Shown one piece after another: positions 56,133 to 64,000 of a DNA stretch of 64,000 nt; within the stretch, counting starts at the first letter, position 1; every line of letters starts with the position of its first letter. The stretch spans positions 1-64,000 of the forward strand of contig JANXVE010000121.1 in the NCBI GenBank assembly GCA_025351825.1, given 5' to 3'. Position numbers and translations under genes: made by a program. The notes below the pieces were generated by a model that did not search any database, was not told where the DNA came from, and saw only the letters and a program-made list of their open reading frames with translations. The stretch is from Chamaesiphon sp. 341R_metabat_111. GTDB taxonomy: Bacteria; Cyanobacteriota; Cyanobacteriia; Cyanobacteriales; Chamaesiphonaceae.

Positions 56133-56267
56133 AAATTAGGGATCGGGGATTAGTGGGTAGGGTAATTAAAAATAACCGTTATTCACTACCCACTATTCAC
56201 TGTCTTGATTCGCTAAACCCTCGGGGAATCCGAGGAGCGCGAATCGCCATCCACCATCCACTAATTT

Positions 56268-56930
56268 ATGACCAAAGACCCCAACCGGATTGTCCGACTT
56301 GTGCCTCTGGGCGCGGGTGGGATAGCCGGAACACTATTAATGATCAATCGGGTACTAACACCAGAATTGACGGACTCACAGGCTCGATCGGATGCTGTGG
56401 GTGTGGTTTTGACTGCGGTGTTGATCTTGACTGGACTGCTGTGGCAACAAGTCCAGCCCAGACAGTCCGATAGCGTCGTGTTAGAAGGAGAGCAGGGATT
56501 TGAACTGTCACCAGATTTGCCAGAAGCCCTGCAAACGGAGCTAGCCTGGGCATCGCATCTACTGCTGACAAATACGGTGACTCGATCGATCCTAGTTTAT
56601 TACCAGGGCAAAGTCCTGATGCGGCGCGGAACCCTGGCACCCAAAGCCGAAGTTACTCCAGGCGTAATTCTCGATCGAGTTTTAACCAAACAAAAAGCTA
56701 TCTATCTAGTAGACACCAAAGTTTACCCTGGCAGAATTGAATTTGATTATTTACCAGCCAACACTCAGGGGATAATTTGCCAGCCATTAGGTAGTCAGGG
56801 GGTCATGATTTTAGGGGCAAATACGCCGCGCAGCTATACCAAACAAGATGAAATTTGGATCGAGGGGATTGCTGATAAATTGGCAAATAGTTTAGATTTG
56901 GCTTCTTCTATGCCCAAAATCATCGATTAG
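56268..56930 (+). CDS. Cofactor assembly of complex C subunit B (CCB2/CCB4 type)
   Basis: 220 residues with two N-terminal hydrophobic stretches (about 10-27 and 44-60) and a soluble region that recurs in cyanobacterial and plastid CCB2/CCB4 (AWASHLLLTNTVTRSILVYY; ILDRVLTKQKAIYLVD). These proteins help attach the heme ci to cytochrome b6. No other CCB gene is near. It lies 135 bases after rpaB in the same direction. Confidence 0.85.
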   Translation: MTKDPNRIVRLVPLGAGGIAGTLLMINRVLTPELTDSQARSDAVGVVLTAVLILTGLLWQQVQPRQSDSVVLEGEQGFELSPDLPEALQTELAWASHLLLTNTVTRSILVYYQGKVLMRRGTLAPKAEVTPGVILDRVLTKQKAIYLVDTKVYPGRIEFDYLPANTQGIICQPLGSQGVMILGANTPRSYTKQDEIWIEGIADKLANSLDLASSMPKIID

Positions 56931-57007
56931 TTAAACAATTTTTGCCTAAATAGTAATTTAGGCAGTTATTATGTGCATAATAAAACTAACATTAAACTAA
57001 TTCGATC

Positions 57008-57493
57008 GTGGCCAAAACAAAAGTAGAATCTGCACCTAAAGGCAGCAAAAAATCAGAAACTGAGACTGCAAAGGCTGTCACCAAAGTAGCTAAATCAGCA
57101 AAAGTAGCTACTAAAGTTGAAGCACCAACTGAAGTTGCAGTAACTGACGCACCCCTGACTGGCAAGGCTTTGCTTCAAAAAGTCAAAGAATTTTCCCATC
57201 TTGCCAAGCGGGAAACTGCCAAGCAATGTGGCTACATTAAAACTTCGGCATCAGGTGGAGTCCGTACCGATCTATCTGGCTTTTATGATGCTGTCCTTTC
57301 GGCTAAGGGCGTTAAGTTAGATGAAACTAGTAGAGACACTCGCGGTAAAGTTGCTACCTATAAAGCTACCGTTCACAAGAATGGTCAGCTATTAATCGGC
57401 TCTGCTTATACTAAGGGCATGGGTCTCAAGGAAGGTGATGTCTTTACAATTAAGCTCGGATACAAGCATATCCACTTGATTCAAGAAGATTAA
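57008..57493 (+). CDS. AbrB-type transcriptional regulator (cyAbrB) with basic N-terminal tail
   Basis: 161 residues from GTG 57008. About 50 residues of Lys/Ala/Val-rich, probably disordered sequence precede the conserved LTGKALLQKVKEFSHLAKRE, then the AbrB-like domain ending KLGYKHIHLIQED. cyAbrB proteins regulate carbon and nitrogen balance, hydrogenase and other genes. The N-terminal tail is longer and more basic than in most members I recall. Confidence 0.87.
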   Translation: MAKTKVESAPKGSKKSETETAKAVTKVAKSAKVATKVEAPTEVAVTDAPLTGKALLQKVKEFSHLAKRETAKQCGYIKTSASGGVRTDLSGFYDAVLSAKGVKLDETSRDTRGKVATYKATVHKNGQLLIGSAYTKGMGLKEGDVFTIKLGYKHIHLIQED

Positions 57494-57527
57494 TCGACGC
57501 TGGTGAAGATCGCTAAATAGATCGAAA

Positions 57528-57558
57528 ATGGGTCGATCCTGCTTGAGGATCGACCCAT
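57528..57558. terminator. Bidirectional hairpin terminator
   Basis: A perfect 12-base stem (57528-57539 with 57547-57558; ATGGGTCGATCC and complement) with a 7-base loop, between the AbrB-like gene and the convergent ycf35. Confidence 0.8.
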
Positions 57559-57586
57559 AAACTTGGGAACGCGTTTTAGACAATGA

Positions 57587-57940
57587 CTATTGAAGTACCA
57601 GAGTAACATTGGCGTTTTGTAAACCGCCACGTTGTTGAACTTCAGATAGGGTCTTGTTAACTGCGTACTTTTGGTTAATCGAGTTGATTAACTCAGTTTG
57701 GTTGTGCTTTTTGGCAACGCCCCAGAGATCGGCGATGAGGTCAAAAGAACCGTCGCTGTTGCGGGACCAACCTAGATCGTATTCACCTTCAAGGGTTGCG
57801 ACGATATCAGCGCGAACACGCTGACCTTGATAGCCACGCATGTCTGCTTCAGTTTTGACATTGATACCGAGATCGCGTAAAGAATTTTGCAAGACTACCG
57901 CGTCGGTGATTTTGGTACGGAGAGTGCTAAAGTGGGACAT
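57587..57940 (-). CDS. ycf35: Ycf35 (DUF1257) protein
   Basis: 117 residues. The conserved start (MSHFSTLRTKITDAVVLQNS) and the RGYQGQ and DLIADLWGV segments mark the family, which occurs in cyanobacteria and red-algal plastids. Function is unknown. It lies 172 bases downstream of ycf46 on the same strand, an association repeated in many cyanobacterial genomes. Confidence 0.92.
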   Translation of the reverse strand: MSHFSTLRTKITDAVVLQNSLRDLGINVKTEADMRGYQGQRVRADIVATLEGEYDLGWSRNSDGSFDLIADLWGVAKKHNQTELINSINQKYAVNKTLSEVQQRGGLQNANVTLVLQ

Positions 57941-58112
57941 ATCGATTTCCTCTAATTAAGATTGAGTTAATAGAAACGACAACTTGAACTGTAGGGCAAG
58001 CGATCGAGTCGATGATTCGATCGTGTTTGGTCTCCTTGCTAGTGTCGATAGGTTTATTATTCCCCAATCGAGACGACTAGCACCTTAACTCCAAATAGTT
58101 GGAGCAAGCTTG

Positions 58113-59624
58113 TTAAAACTCCAGTCGGTGGTATTCAGCGACTGAGGCAGCGGCGGGACGCGCACGCTGTCTTGCCCAATCTCGCAAAGCAGTTACCTGC
58201 TCGCTCATTGTCCGCGAAAGGGGCAGAGTTGCTTTGATAGCGGCGATGATGTCCAGTTGGGTAAACTCTCGGTTCTGAGCAAAGGCATCATACATCGCGG
58301 CGATCAAAGCTTGTTCTATTTCAGCACCCGAGAATCCATCGGCAACTTTAGATAGTTGCAGTAGATCGAAACGTTCGAGGTCTCGGTTGCGCTTACTCAA
58401 GTGAATTTTAAATACATCTTCTCGCTCGGACTGGGTAGGCAAGTCTACAAAGAAGATTTCATCAAATCGTCCTTTGCGTAAGAACTCGCTGGGCAGTCGT
58501 TCGACGCGGTTGGCTGTTGCCATTACGAAGATGGGGGAGGTTTTTTCCTGCATCCATGTCAGGAATGAACCAAAGATCCGGCTGGAGGTACCACCATCGG
58601 AGTCGGCTGAACCCGAAGATCCACCAAACGCTTTATCGAGTTCGTCGATAAATAGGATTGCTGGCGAAATCGATTCGGCTGTCTTGAGAGCACCCCGCAG
58701 GTTCGCTTCAGAGCGTCCTACTGTAGAGCCATCATAGACTCGACCCATATCTAGTCTGAGGAGTGGTAAGCCCCACAGTCTGGCGGTAGTTTTGGCGATT
58801 AGGGATTTACCACAGCCTGGAACTCCGAGAATCAGCATCCCTTTAGGTTGAGGTAGTCCATAGGTGCGCGCTCGTTCGGTAAAAGCGTCAGAACGTTGCA
58901 CTAGCCAGCTTTTGAGTTCGCCCAGTCCACCTACAGCATCGATGGTTTGGTCTTCTTCGATAAATTCGAGAATCCCATTCCGGCGGATAAGCTGTTTCTT
59001 TTCCGACAGCACAATATCAACTTCAGCTTCGGTAATTTTGCCGCGTTTGACATAGGCTTTGCGGTAGACTTTCTCGGCTTCGTCTTGAGTTAAACCAAGG
59101 GAAGCTTTGAGCAGCTTTTCGCGGGCTTCGCTAGATAGGCGATTTTGGCGAGTTGCGTCTAGTTGCTTGGTCAGAACTCGATCGAGCGAACTAAGATCGG
59201 GCAGTGCGAAATCTAGCACTACGACTTCTTTTTCGAGTTCGATCGGGATTTCCTGGACTGGCGACATCAAAATAATCGCTTTTTGGGTGCCTTGGAAACT
59301 AGCAATCGCATCTCGTAACCAGCGAGTCACCCCTGGCGCATCTTTGAATGGGTGCAAGTCCTTGAACACAAAGATGGCTGGCTCGCTGTGCCTGGTTGCC
59401 CAAGCAATAGCAGCTTCTGGTGCTAAAGTAGTGTTGCTTTCGTTAGTTCGATCGCGTCCATACTCGATCATGCCGCTATTTTGCGTCCAGATGTATAGCT
59501 TGCGCGGCTGCTGCTTGTTTTGGGCGATCTTGGCGATTTCTTTACCAGCGCGATCTTCCTCAGCCGTAACCAGATAGATTAGGGGGTATTGAGCTTGGAT
59601 GAGAATATTTAGCTCTTCTTGCAT
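58113..59624 (-). CDS. ycf46: Ycf46 AAA ATPase
   Basis: 503 residues. The C-terminal half is an AAA domain: Walker A GVPGCGKS at 267-274, Walker B ILFIDELD at 323-330, and a sensor region with arginine finger (FLRKGRFDEIF). The N-terminal 230 residues are specific to Ycf46. It has been linked to inorganic carbon use in Synechocystis, but its substrate is unclear. Gene order here is RHH-protein, ycf46, ycf35, all in the same direction. Confidence 0.93.
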   Translation of the reverse strand: MQEELNILIQAQYPLIYLVTAEEDRAGKEIAKIAQNKQQPRKLYIWTQNSGMIEYGRDRTNESNTTLAPEAAIAWATRHSEPAIFVFKDLHPFKDAPGVTRWLRDAIASFQGTQKAIILMSPVQEIPIELEKEVVVLDFALPDLSSLDRVLTKQLDATRQNRLSSEAREKLLKASLGLTQDEAEKVYRKAYVKRGKITEAEVDIVLSEKKQLIRRNGILEFIEEDQTIDAVGGLGELKSWLVQRSDAFTERARTYGLPQPKGMLILGVPGCGKSLIAKTTARLWGLPLLRLDMGRVYDGSTVGRSEANLRGALKTAESISPAILFIDELDKAFGGSSGSADSDGGTSSRIFGSFLTWMQEKTSPIFVMATANRVERLPSEFLRKGRFDEIFFVDLPTQSEREDVFKIHLSKRNRDLERFDLLQLSKVADGFSGAEIEQALIAAMYDAFAQNREFTQLDIIAAIKATLPLSRTMSEQVTALRDWARQRARPAAASVAEYHRLEF

Positions 59625-59674
59625 GACTACCTATCCTGCTAAATTACTAAGATGATGGCGACAGGGGCTGGTAA

Positions 59675-60043
59675 TTACCCAGCCGCTACCGCTAAATCTG
59701 GCTGAGTCTGAGTAGAAGTAGGTACTTCTAATGACGCTGCTCTGCTGGTGGAAAGAGCTTCTTCGCTGGAGAATAAATCTTCGGCAATCACCCCTAATTG
59801 TTGCCCGAGGGCAACCATTGCACCATCTCTGATTACGACCGGATGTTCGCATTCAGGACAGTTATAAACTTGATGCGTCGAGCCATGTGACTCAACCCCG
59901 TCAACCACATCGGAATGATTGAGATAAAATTCCACAGCTCTTTCTACGATGTTAGACATCGAATCAGCATCAACTGCCGATCGAATTTTCAACTGACGAT
60001 GTAGTTGTGGCGGCAGGTACAAAGTGACCTTTTGCTTGTCTTC
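59675..60043 (-). CDS. Ribbon-helix-helix-like protein with CxxC motif
   Basis: 122 residues from ATG 60043 (MEDKQKVTLYLPPQLHRQLK); an in-frame ATG at 60058 would add 5. The first 45 residues look like a CopG/Arc-type ribbon-helix-helix. A single CPEC motif near the middle (YNCPECEHPVVIRDG) recalls half of a zinc ribbon. The C-terminus is Ser/Thr/Ala-rich. It lies 50 bases upstream of ycf46 and may regulate it or act with it; that is inference. Confidence 0.75.
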   Translation of the reverse strand, partial: EDKQKVTLYLPPQLHRQLKIRSAVDADSMSNIVERAVEFYLNHSDVVDGVESHGSTHQVYNCPECEHPVVIRDGAMVALGQQLGVIAEDLFSSEEALSTSRAASLEVPTSTQTQPDLAVAAG

Positions 60044-60211
60044 CATTACGATTTTCAACTGCTTTACCCGGGTATACGACTACTTTAATCGCTTAACTTT
60101 CGACTGTCAAGCTGGTAAAGAGTTTTAGCGTCATAACTTAACATTTGTTTACAAAATAGACTAAAAATTACCGAATAGCGAGGGTTTAAAGCCCCTGCCT
60201 TTAGGCAGATT

Positions 60212-60248
60212 GTTTGTAGGACGGAGATTTAAACTCCGTCCTACAAAC
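60212..60248. repeat. Perfect 15-base inverted repeat GTTTGTAGGACGGAG
   Basis: GTTTGTAGGACGGAG (60212-60226) and CTCCGTCCTACAAAC (60234-60248) with the loop ATTTAAA. A dispersed-type cyanobacterial hairpin. Confidence 0.75.
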
Positions 60249-60283
60249 GTCGCTTTCAACTTTTACTATTACAGCAACAATCT

Positions 60284-60350
60284 CAGGGCGGGCACGAGGC
60301 CACGCCCCTACAGGTTAATTGTGTAGGGGCGTGGCCTTGTGCCCGCCCTG
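60284..60350. repeat. 29-base inverted repeat (CAGGGCGGGCAC... arms)
   Basis: Arms 60284-60312 and 60322-60350 differ at one position, a G-T wobble when folded; the loop is 9 bases. The right arm begins TGTAGGGGCG, similar to the element at 148-225 and the piece at 23122-23160. Such elements can be non-autonomous mobile DNA or bidirectional terminators. Confidence 0.8.
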
Positions 60351-60400
60351 GATCTATACCAACTACCAATATTTTTAGACTGGGACAGATGCGAATCTAA

Positions 60401-60826
60401 TCAAACAGGTTTGCCACTGTGGATAAATTCTAGTGGTAAACCGTCAGGATCGGCGATGAACGTGACTTCATAGACAGTTGCACCGATTGTCTGTTGATTG
60501 GGTGCGAGTAATATTGTCGGTGCCGATTGTCCTGCTGTTTCTAACGTTGTGGTGAAATCCTTCAGCCAGGTAGTTAGATTGGGGGTTCGATCGGTCAGAT
60601 CGAACGAGATATGATAGTAACCAACATAATGTTCATCCCCAAAAGCATCTGGAGCAGGCTGCGGTTCGGGAATCTGGATCGACTCAAGTCTACAGCCCAA
60701 ACCTTCCAGCCAGCAAGCCAGTGTATACCCAGTCGTAAATCGCTCACTCACGCTAAATCCCAAACACTCGTAAAATGCGATCGATCTATGAATGTCAGCA
60801 GTGCGGATAGAAATATGGTGAAACAT
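60401..60826 (-). CDS. VOC (glyoxalase/bleomycin resistance) family protein
   Basis: 141 residues with a paired beta-alpha-beta fold: FHHISIRTADIHRSIAFYEC at the N-terminus and YEVTFIADPDGLPLEFIHSG at the C-terminus. H4 and E134-like positions could ligate a metal. Substrate unknown; glyoxalase I is not excluded but not supported. Confidence 0.85.
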   Translation of the reverse strand: MFHHISIRTADIHRSIAFYECLGFSVSERFTTGYTLACWLEGLGCRLESIQIPEPQPAPDAFGDEHYVGYYHISFDLTDRTPNLTTWLKDFTTTLETAGQSAPTILLAPNQQTIGATVYEVTFIADPDGLPLEFIHSGKPV

Positions 60827-60835
60827 GATCTAGGC

Positions 60836-60935
60836 TTTAGGAGTTAGGGGTTAGGGGTTAGGCTTTAGGGAAAAGATACGATCTTGAACTACATTATTTA
60901 GAACTAAAGCCCAAAGCCCAAAGCCCAAAGCCTCC
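60836..60935. repeat. AGGCTTTAGG and AAAGCCC tandem repeats
   Basis: AGGAGTTAGGGGTTAGGGGT and GGCTTTAGGG at 60838-60870 mirror the tandem CAAAGCC units at 60903-60932, allowing a hairpin. Same family as 36404-36527. Confidence 0.7.
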
Positions 60936-61475
60936 TTACGGTGACATCCGAAAATAAGGATACTGAATCGGAATCCCTGGTTCCTTTTCGAGATCGAAAT
61001 TAATTACCTTCCAGCAGGGTGCGGTGATGGCTGCGGGGCTAAACTCGACAGGCAATCCAAACAGACGCGGTAGACTCGGTAGATTGGGTTGTTCTGTCAC
61101 TCCCACCCAAGCTTGATGACGATCCCTGAGCGCATCGGTACTGACCAGATAACCCCCAATCAAATCACGATAGCGTTCGGCAATGATTATCTTGGTAGCC
61201 CGATAACCTTGGGTGTAGAGTTTGTCTAGCGCATCGTGAATCTCAAACCTAATTCCATCGGGATGAGTATGCTGACGATACCATTCGTCTTCCCATAGAC
61301 ACCAATGGCGGTTTGATTGGAGATGTACTAGCTCGCCAGTGCTTGGATCTGCTTCAAAAGCACCATGTCGATTACAGAGATAAGTATCTGTCAGGGTGAG
61401 TGCAGGAATTGGTTGCCGACAATGAGGGCACTGAATTTCTGAGCCAAAGATAGGATACTGGATGTCGAAATTCAT
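60936..61475 (-). CDS. TIGR02652 family cyanobacterial protein with zinc ribbon
   Basis: 179 residues. The N-terminus has CPHC (C16, C19) and C33 with H36-like residues, a probable zinc ribbon. The conserved HWCLWEDEWYRQHTHPDGIR and KIIIAERYRDLIGGYLVSTD segments define the family. Function unknown. Confidence 0.85.
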   Translation of the reverse strand: MNFDIQYPIFGSEIQCPHCRQPIPALTLTDTYLCNRHGAFEADPSTGELVHLQSNRHWCLWEDEWYRQHTHPDGIRFEIHDALDKLYTQGYRATKIIIAERYRDLIGGYLVSTDALRDRHQAWVGVTEQPNLPSLPRLFGLPVEFSPAAITAPCWKVINFDLEKEPGIPIQYPYFRMSP

Positions 61476-61858
61476 GTCATGGTTGGGGGTTTGGGAGTGT
61501 TGGGGATGGGGAGTGGAGGTGTGGGGAATGGGGAGGTCGTTTGTTTGTTCAATTATACTTGATGGCTTGGGACTGCGATCTGCTGTGATGTGTTTTGTGG
61601 GGTCATTTTCGGGGTGTTGACTTGGCTAAATCGATCGGTTTAGATGTGGTCAAAGCGTGAAGATAGATCGTTTTTGAGTATTTGTGGGAATAATGATTTT
61701 ATAGTCATTGCGATCGAGGTCGAACAGGTGGCTATCCCCAAGATAGAGATCTAAATTTAACCAACTCAAGTTGGGTGATTATTTAACTAATAATTACAAA
61801 GTTAATTTTAACTTTTGCCCAGATCGAGATATAAAAATATCTGTTTAGGAACAGGAAA
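61476..61858. other. 383-base spacer upstream of the Hpt gene
   Basis: The first 65 bases are G-rich repeats (GGGGATGGGGAGTGGAGG type). The rest is A/T-rich, with no gene. The promoter of the Hpt gene should lie near 61750-61850. Confidence 0.5.
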
Positions 61859-62854
61859 ATGGACGATAACAAGCAGCAGATCATTCACTACTTCATCGAA
61901 GAAGCACAGGAACATCTAGAAACAGTAGAACAAGGCTTATTAGACTTAGCAGAAGTTATCGCTGACGCAGAACGTGTCAATGAAATGTTTCGAGCAGCAC
62001 ACTCAATCAAGGGTGGTGCGGCGATGTTGGGCTTTGAAGGCATTCAGTCGATCGCTCATCATTTAGAAGATTGTTTCAAGATTCTACGCGATCAGCCTGT
62101 CCCTGTAGACCAGAAATTAGAAACGTTATTTCTTCAGGGCTATGATGCACTCAAGGCTCTAGTCGAAGAACTCGCGAATTCACCAACATTGAGTTTGCGT
62201 CCAGAAATCGTTGAAAGTGTCTTAACTGGATCTGCTGCAAACTTTGTAGCATTGAAAGAATATCTCGAAGAGATGCTCAATACTAATACTCATGACACTC
62301 TCAATAAAGAAGCTCCACTTGTGGAAGCAACTGTTGGTGGTGGTACTGCTGTGATGGCTCCACCAGTTGTAGCTCCGCCAGTCAATGTGATAGCAATAGT
62401 TACCGCAGCACTGCAAAAAATGTTGGTGCTATTTAAGCAAGGTGACAGTCCAGCTAATCGCCAACAATTGGTAGGTATTGCTGGATCTTTAGCTACGCTC
62501 AGAGCTGATACCGCGAACTGGCAAGCTTTGGTGACTGTAACAGGAGCGGCGATCGCCAATCCATACAACACCTATAATGCTGTTGCACCCTTAGTAATCC
62601 GCGAGTTGAAACAGGCTGGCGATTTACTAGCCGCAGATCGAGATCGAGATATTACGATCTCAACGGCTCTGCAACAAGCAACTACCACTGCTGCACCTGT
62701 AGCTCCAGTTGCTCCAGTCGCAGTCACCCAAATTACGATTCCGGTAGATGCGCGCGGTGCTGCTCAGGCGATCTTGCAGAGCTTCAATCGTCAGCAAGTG
62801 AATGACTTGGTAGTATTACTCCACCGAGTTCTCTCCAATTCTAAGCAAAACTAG
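61859..62854 (+). CDS. Stand-alone Hpt (histidine phosphotransfer) domain protein
   Basis: 331 residues. The Hpt domain at about 1-105 has the phospho-accepting H48 in [16 protein letters not shown] Pro/Val-rich linker and a helical segment ([20 protein letters not shown]...) follow, then another Ala/Pro/Val linker and an amphipathic C-terminal helix. There is no CheA-type kinase or receiver domain, so it must receive its phosphate from another protein. It could be part of a chemotaxis or pilus phosphorelay. Its end overlaps the convergent hisA by 14 bases. Confidence 0.85.
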   Translation: MDDNKQQIIHYFIEEAQEHLETVEQGLLDLAEVIADAERVNEMFRAAHSIKGGAAMLGFEGIQSIAHHLEDCFKILRDQPVPVDQKLETLFLQGYDALKALVEELANSPTLSLRPEIVESVLTGSAANFVALKEYLEEMLNTNTHDTLNKEAPLVEATVGGGTAVMAPPVVAPPVNVIAIVTAALQKMLVLFKQGDSPANRQQLVGIAGSLATLRADTANWQALVTVTGAAIANPYNTYNAVAPLVIRELKQAGDLLAADRDRDITISTALQQATTTAAPVAPVAPVAVTQITIPVDARGAAQAILQSFNRQQVNDLVVLLHRVLSNSKQN

Positions 62855-63632
62855 TTGCACCTAGATCTGGAGGAATATCCTGCCATCTGCCCTCACCGAC
62901 TGCTCGAATTGCTTCGGTGAGATTGACTTCACCAGTATAGATTGCCCGACCGACGATCGCGCCAGTTACGCCGAGCGAAGCCAGTGATAGTAGACTGAGT
63001 AAATCTCGGAGTGAACTCACACCTCCAGAGGCGATCACGGGGATATCGATCGAATTTGCCATCTCCCGCAGGGCTTCGATGTTTGGCCCTGTCATGGTGC
63101 CATCACGGTGGATATCCGTGTAGATAATCGCGGCTACACCCATTGTCGCCATCCGTTTGGCTAGCTCTGTGGCGAGGACTTCAGAAGTCTCAATCCAGCC
63201 TTTAGTGGCGACTTTGCCAGCACGAGCATCAATACCGACAACAATCTGTTGTGGGTATTTTTGGCATAAAATTTGAACCAATTCTGGCTGTTCGACAGCG
63301 ACTGTCCCTAAGATTACTCGATCGACTCCCAAAGTCAATAGCTGCTGGACACTCGTTTCAGTCCGCAGCCCACCCCCAACCTGGATTTGGACTGGTTGAG
63401 TCGCCGTCTTCTTGACCATCTCAATAATACTTGAGATCGCAGCCAAATTCACTGGCTGCCCAGCTTTTGCACCATCTAAATCGACTAAATGCAACTTTGT
63501 CGCGCCCTGTTCCAGCCAAGATTGCGCCATCGCGGCAGGGTTGTCATGGAATACTTCTGATTTGGCATAGTCGCCCTGATATAGCCTGACACACTTGCCA
63601 TCGAGCAGATCGATCGCTGGAAAAATATCCAT
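62841..63632 (-). CDS. hisA: Phosphoribosylformimino-AICAR-P isomerase
   Basis: 263 residues, a (beta/alpha)8 barrel. The catalytic N-terminal aspartate is in [21 protein letters not shown], and the second in [11 protein letters not shown]. It carries out the fourth step of histidine synthesis. The 3' end overlaps the Hpt gene by 14 bases. Confidence 0.96.
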   Translation of the reverse strand: MDIFPAIDLLDGKCVRLYQGDYAKSEVFHDNPAAMAQSWLEQGATKLHLVDLDGAKAGQPVNLAAISSIIEMVKKTATQPVQIQVGGGLRTETSVQQLLTLGVDRVILGTVAVEQPELVQILCQKYPQQIVVGIDARAGKVATKGWIETSEVLATELAKRMATMGVAAIIYTDIHRDGTMTGPNIEALREMANSIDIPVIASGGVSSLRDLLSLLSLASLGVTGAIVGRAIYTGEVNLTEAIRAVGEGRWQDIPPDLGATSFA

Positions 63633-63770
63633 AGTATTTACAAATAGATAGAGAGTGGATAGATCGGATTATGCCACATTAATTTAGGTATTTAAGATCG
63701 GTTTTCCTACCACAATTGTGACAGCCATAGGCGAAAATAAGAATGTTCAACTCTATAGATTGGGGCAAGT

Positions 63771-64000
63771 ATGATCGTTTCTAATTGGCGTAAGGCAATG
63801 ATGCCGATCGTTTTATCGGTAGCTTTACTATTCTCAGCTTGTTCTAGTAAAGAGCCATCCAAATACGCTACAACTCAAAAAGAGACCACAGGTAGAAACG
63901 CACCCGCAGCAGTCGCTAAGAATGCTGAAGCTGGTGGTGATTTCAATAAATTCTTCCCTCAAGGCGATGCTGGTTTTGCCCGAGTATTTTCGCAAGAAAA
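63771..64000 (+). CDS. Lipoprotein, N-terminal part (cut by the window end)
   Basis: 76 residues seen from ATG 63771. A signal peptide ends in a lipobox with C24 (LLFSAC), so it is probably a membrane-bound lipoprotein. The following stretch (FNKFFPQGDAGFARVFSQE) recalls cyanobacterial lipoproteins of unknown function. The rest lies outside the window. Confidence 0.7.
   Translation, partial: MIVSNWRKAMMPIVLSVALLFSACSSKEPSKYATTQKETTGRNAPAAVAKNAEAGGDFNKFFPQGDAGFARVFSQE

Larger units (their letters stand above)
60059..60400. other. 342-base spacer with two hairpin repeats
   Basis: It holds palindromes at 60212-60248 and 60284-60350, described separately, and A/T-rich upstream sequence of the RHH gene. 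I see no gene. Confidence 0.6.

Overview
The window is chromosomal DNA of a cyanobacterium. The evidence is the gene set: psb30 (ycf12), an orange carotenoid protein beside a beta-carotene ketolase, rpaB, ycf35 and ycf46, a CCB2/CCB4-type cytochrome b6f assembly factor, an AbrB-type regulator, a ComFB protein, cyanobacterial Hfq, ictB, and a ribosomal cluster in cyanobacterial order (no rpsJ at its head, no rpsN or rpmD inside, truA-rplM-rpsI-rpmE at its end). CGATCG-containing octamers of HIP1 type occur throughout. I cannot fix the genus from sequence alone. GTG and TTG starts are common.

Layout. Positions 1-25,000 are a patchwork of mostly single genes on both strands: a Dps protein, ictB and a J-domain protein, a xisH-xisI pair, an HtrA protease, an orphan NrtA-like lipoprotein, a dihydrouridine synthase, psb30 (46 codons), radC, a SUI1 protein, an HNH endonuclease with a 67-residue partner, a NuiA-like gene divergent from hfq, a CPA2 antiporter, an M23 peptidase, a ComFB protein, a zinc-ribbon/O-methyltransferase fusion, a 2Fe-2S ferredoxin, a methyltransferase, a YraQ/TIGR03943 pair and rimM.

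Positions 25,375-42,815 are one ribosomal supercluster on the + strand: rplC-rplD-rplW-rplB-rpsS-rplV-rpsC-rplP-rpmC-rpsQ-rplN-rplX-rplE-rpsH-rplF-rplR-rpsE-rplO | secY-adk-infA-rpmJ-rpsM-rpsK-rpoA-rplQ-truA-rplM-rpsI-rpmE. The genes are intact. Many spacers are 100-250 bases long and hold short tandem or palindromic repeats, and an intrinsic terminator lies between rplO and secY.

Positions 42,900-64,000 hold a frameshifted DUF4440 gene, a prolyl oligopeptidase, prfA, ureF and ureE, rpsF, the divergent crtW-ocp pair (ketocarotenoid synthesis and photoprotection), tRNA-Thr(CGU), a rhomboid protease, radA, rpaB with ccb and abrB-type genes, ycf35-ycf46 with a small ribbon-helix-helix protein, a stand-alone Hpt protein, hisA and the start of a lipoprotein gene cut by the window end.

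No CRISPR array, prophage, rRNA operon or complete insertion sequence was seen. Most of the window is core genome. The points most worth a second look are the repeat-filled ribosomal cluster, the zinc-ribbon/methyltransferase fusion, the charged insert in the NrtA-like protein, the HNH/small-protein and XisHI pairs, the crtW-ocp locus with a perfect palindrome over the ocp start, and several long hairpin repeats.
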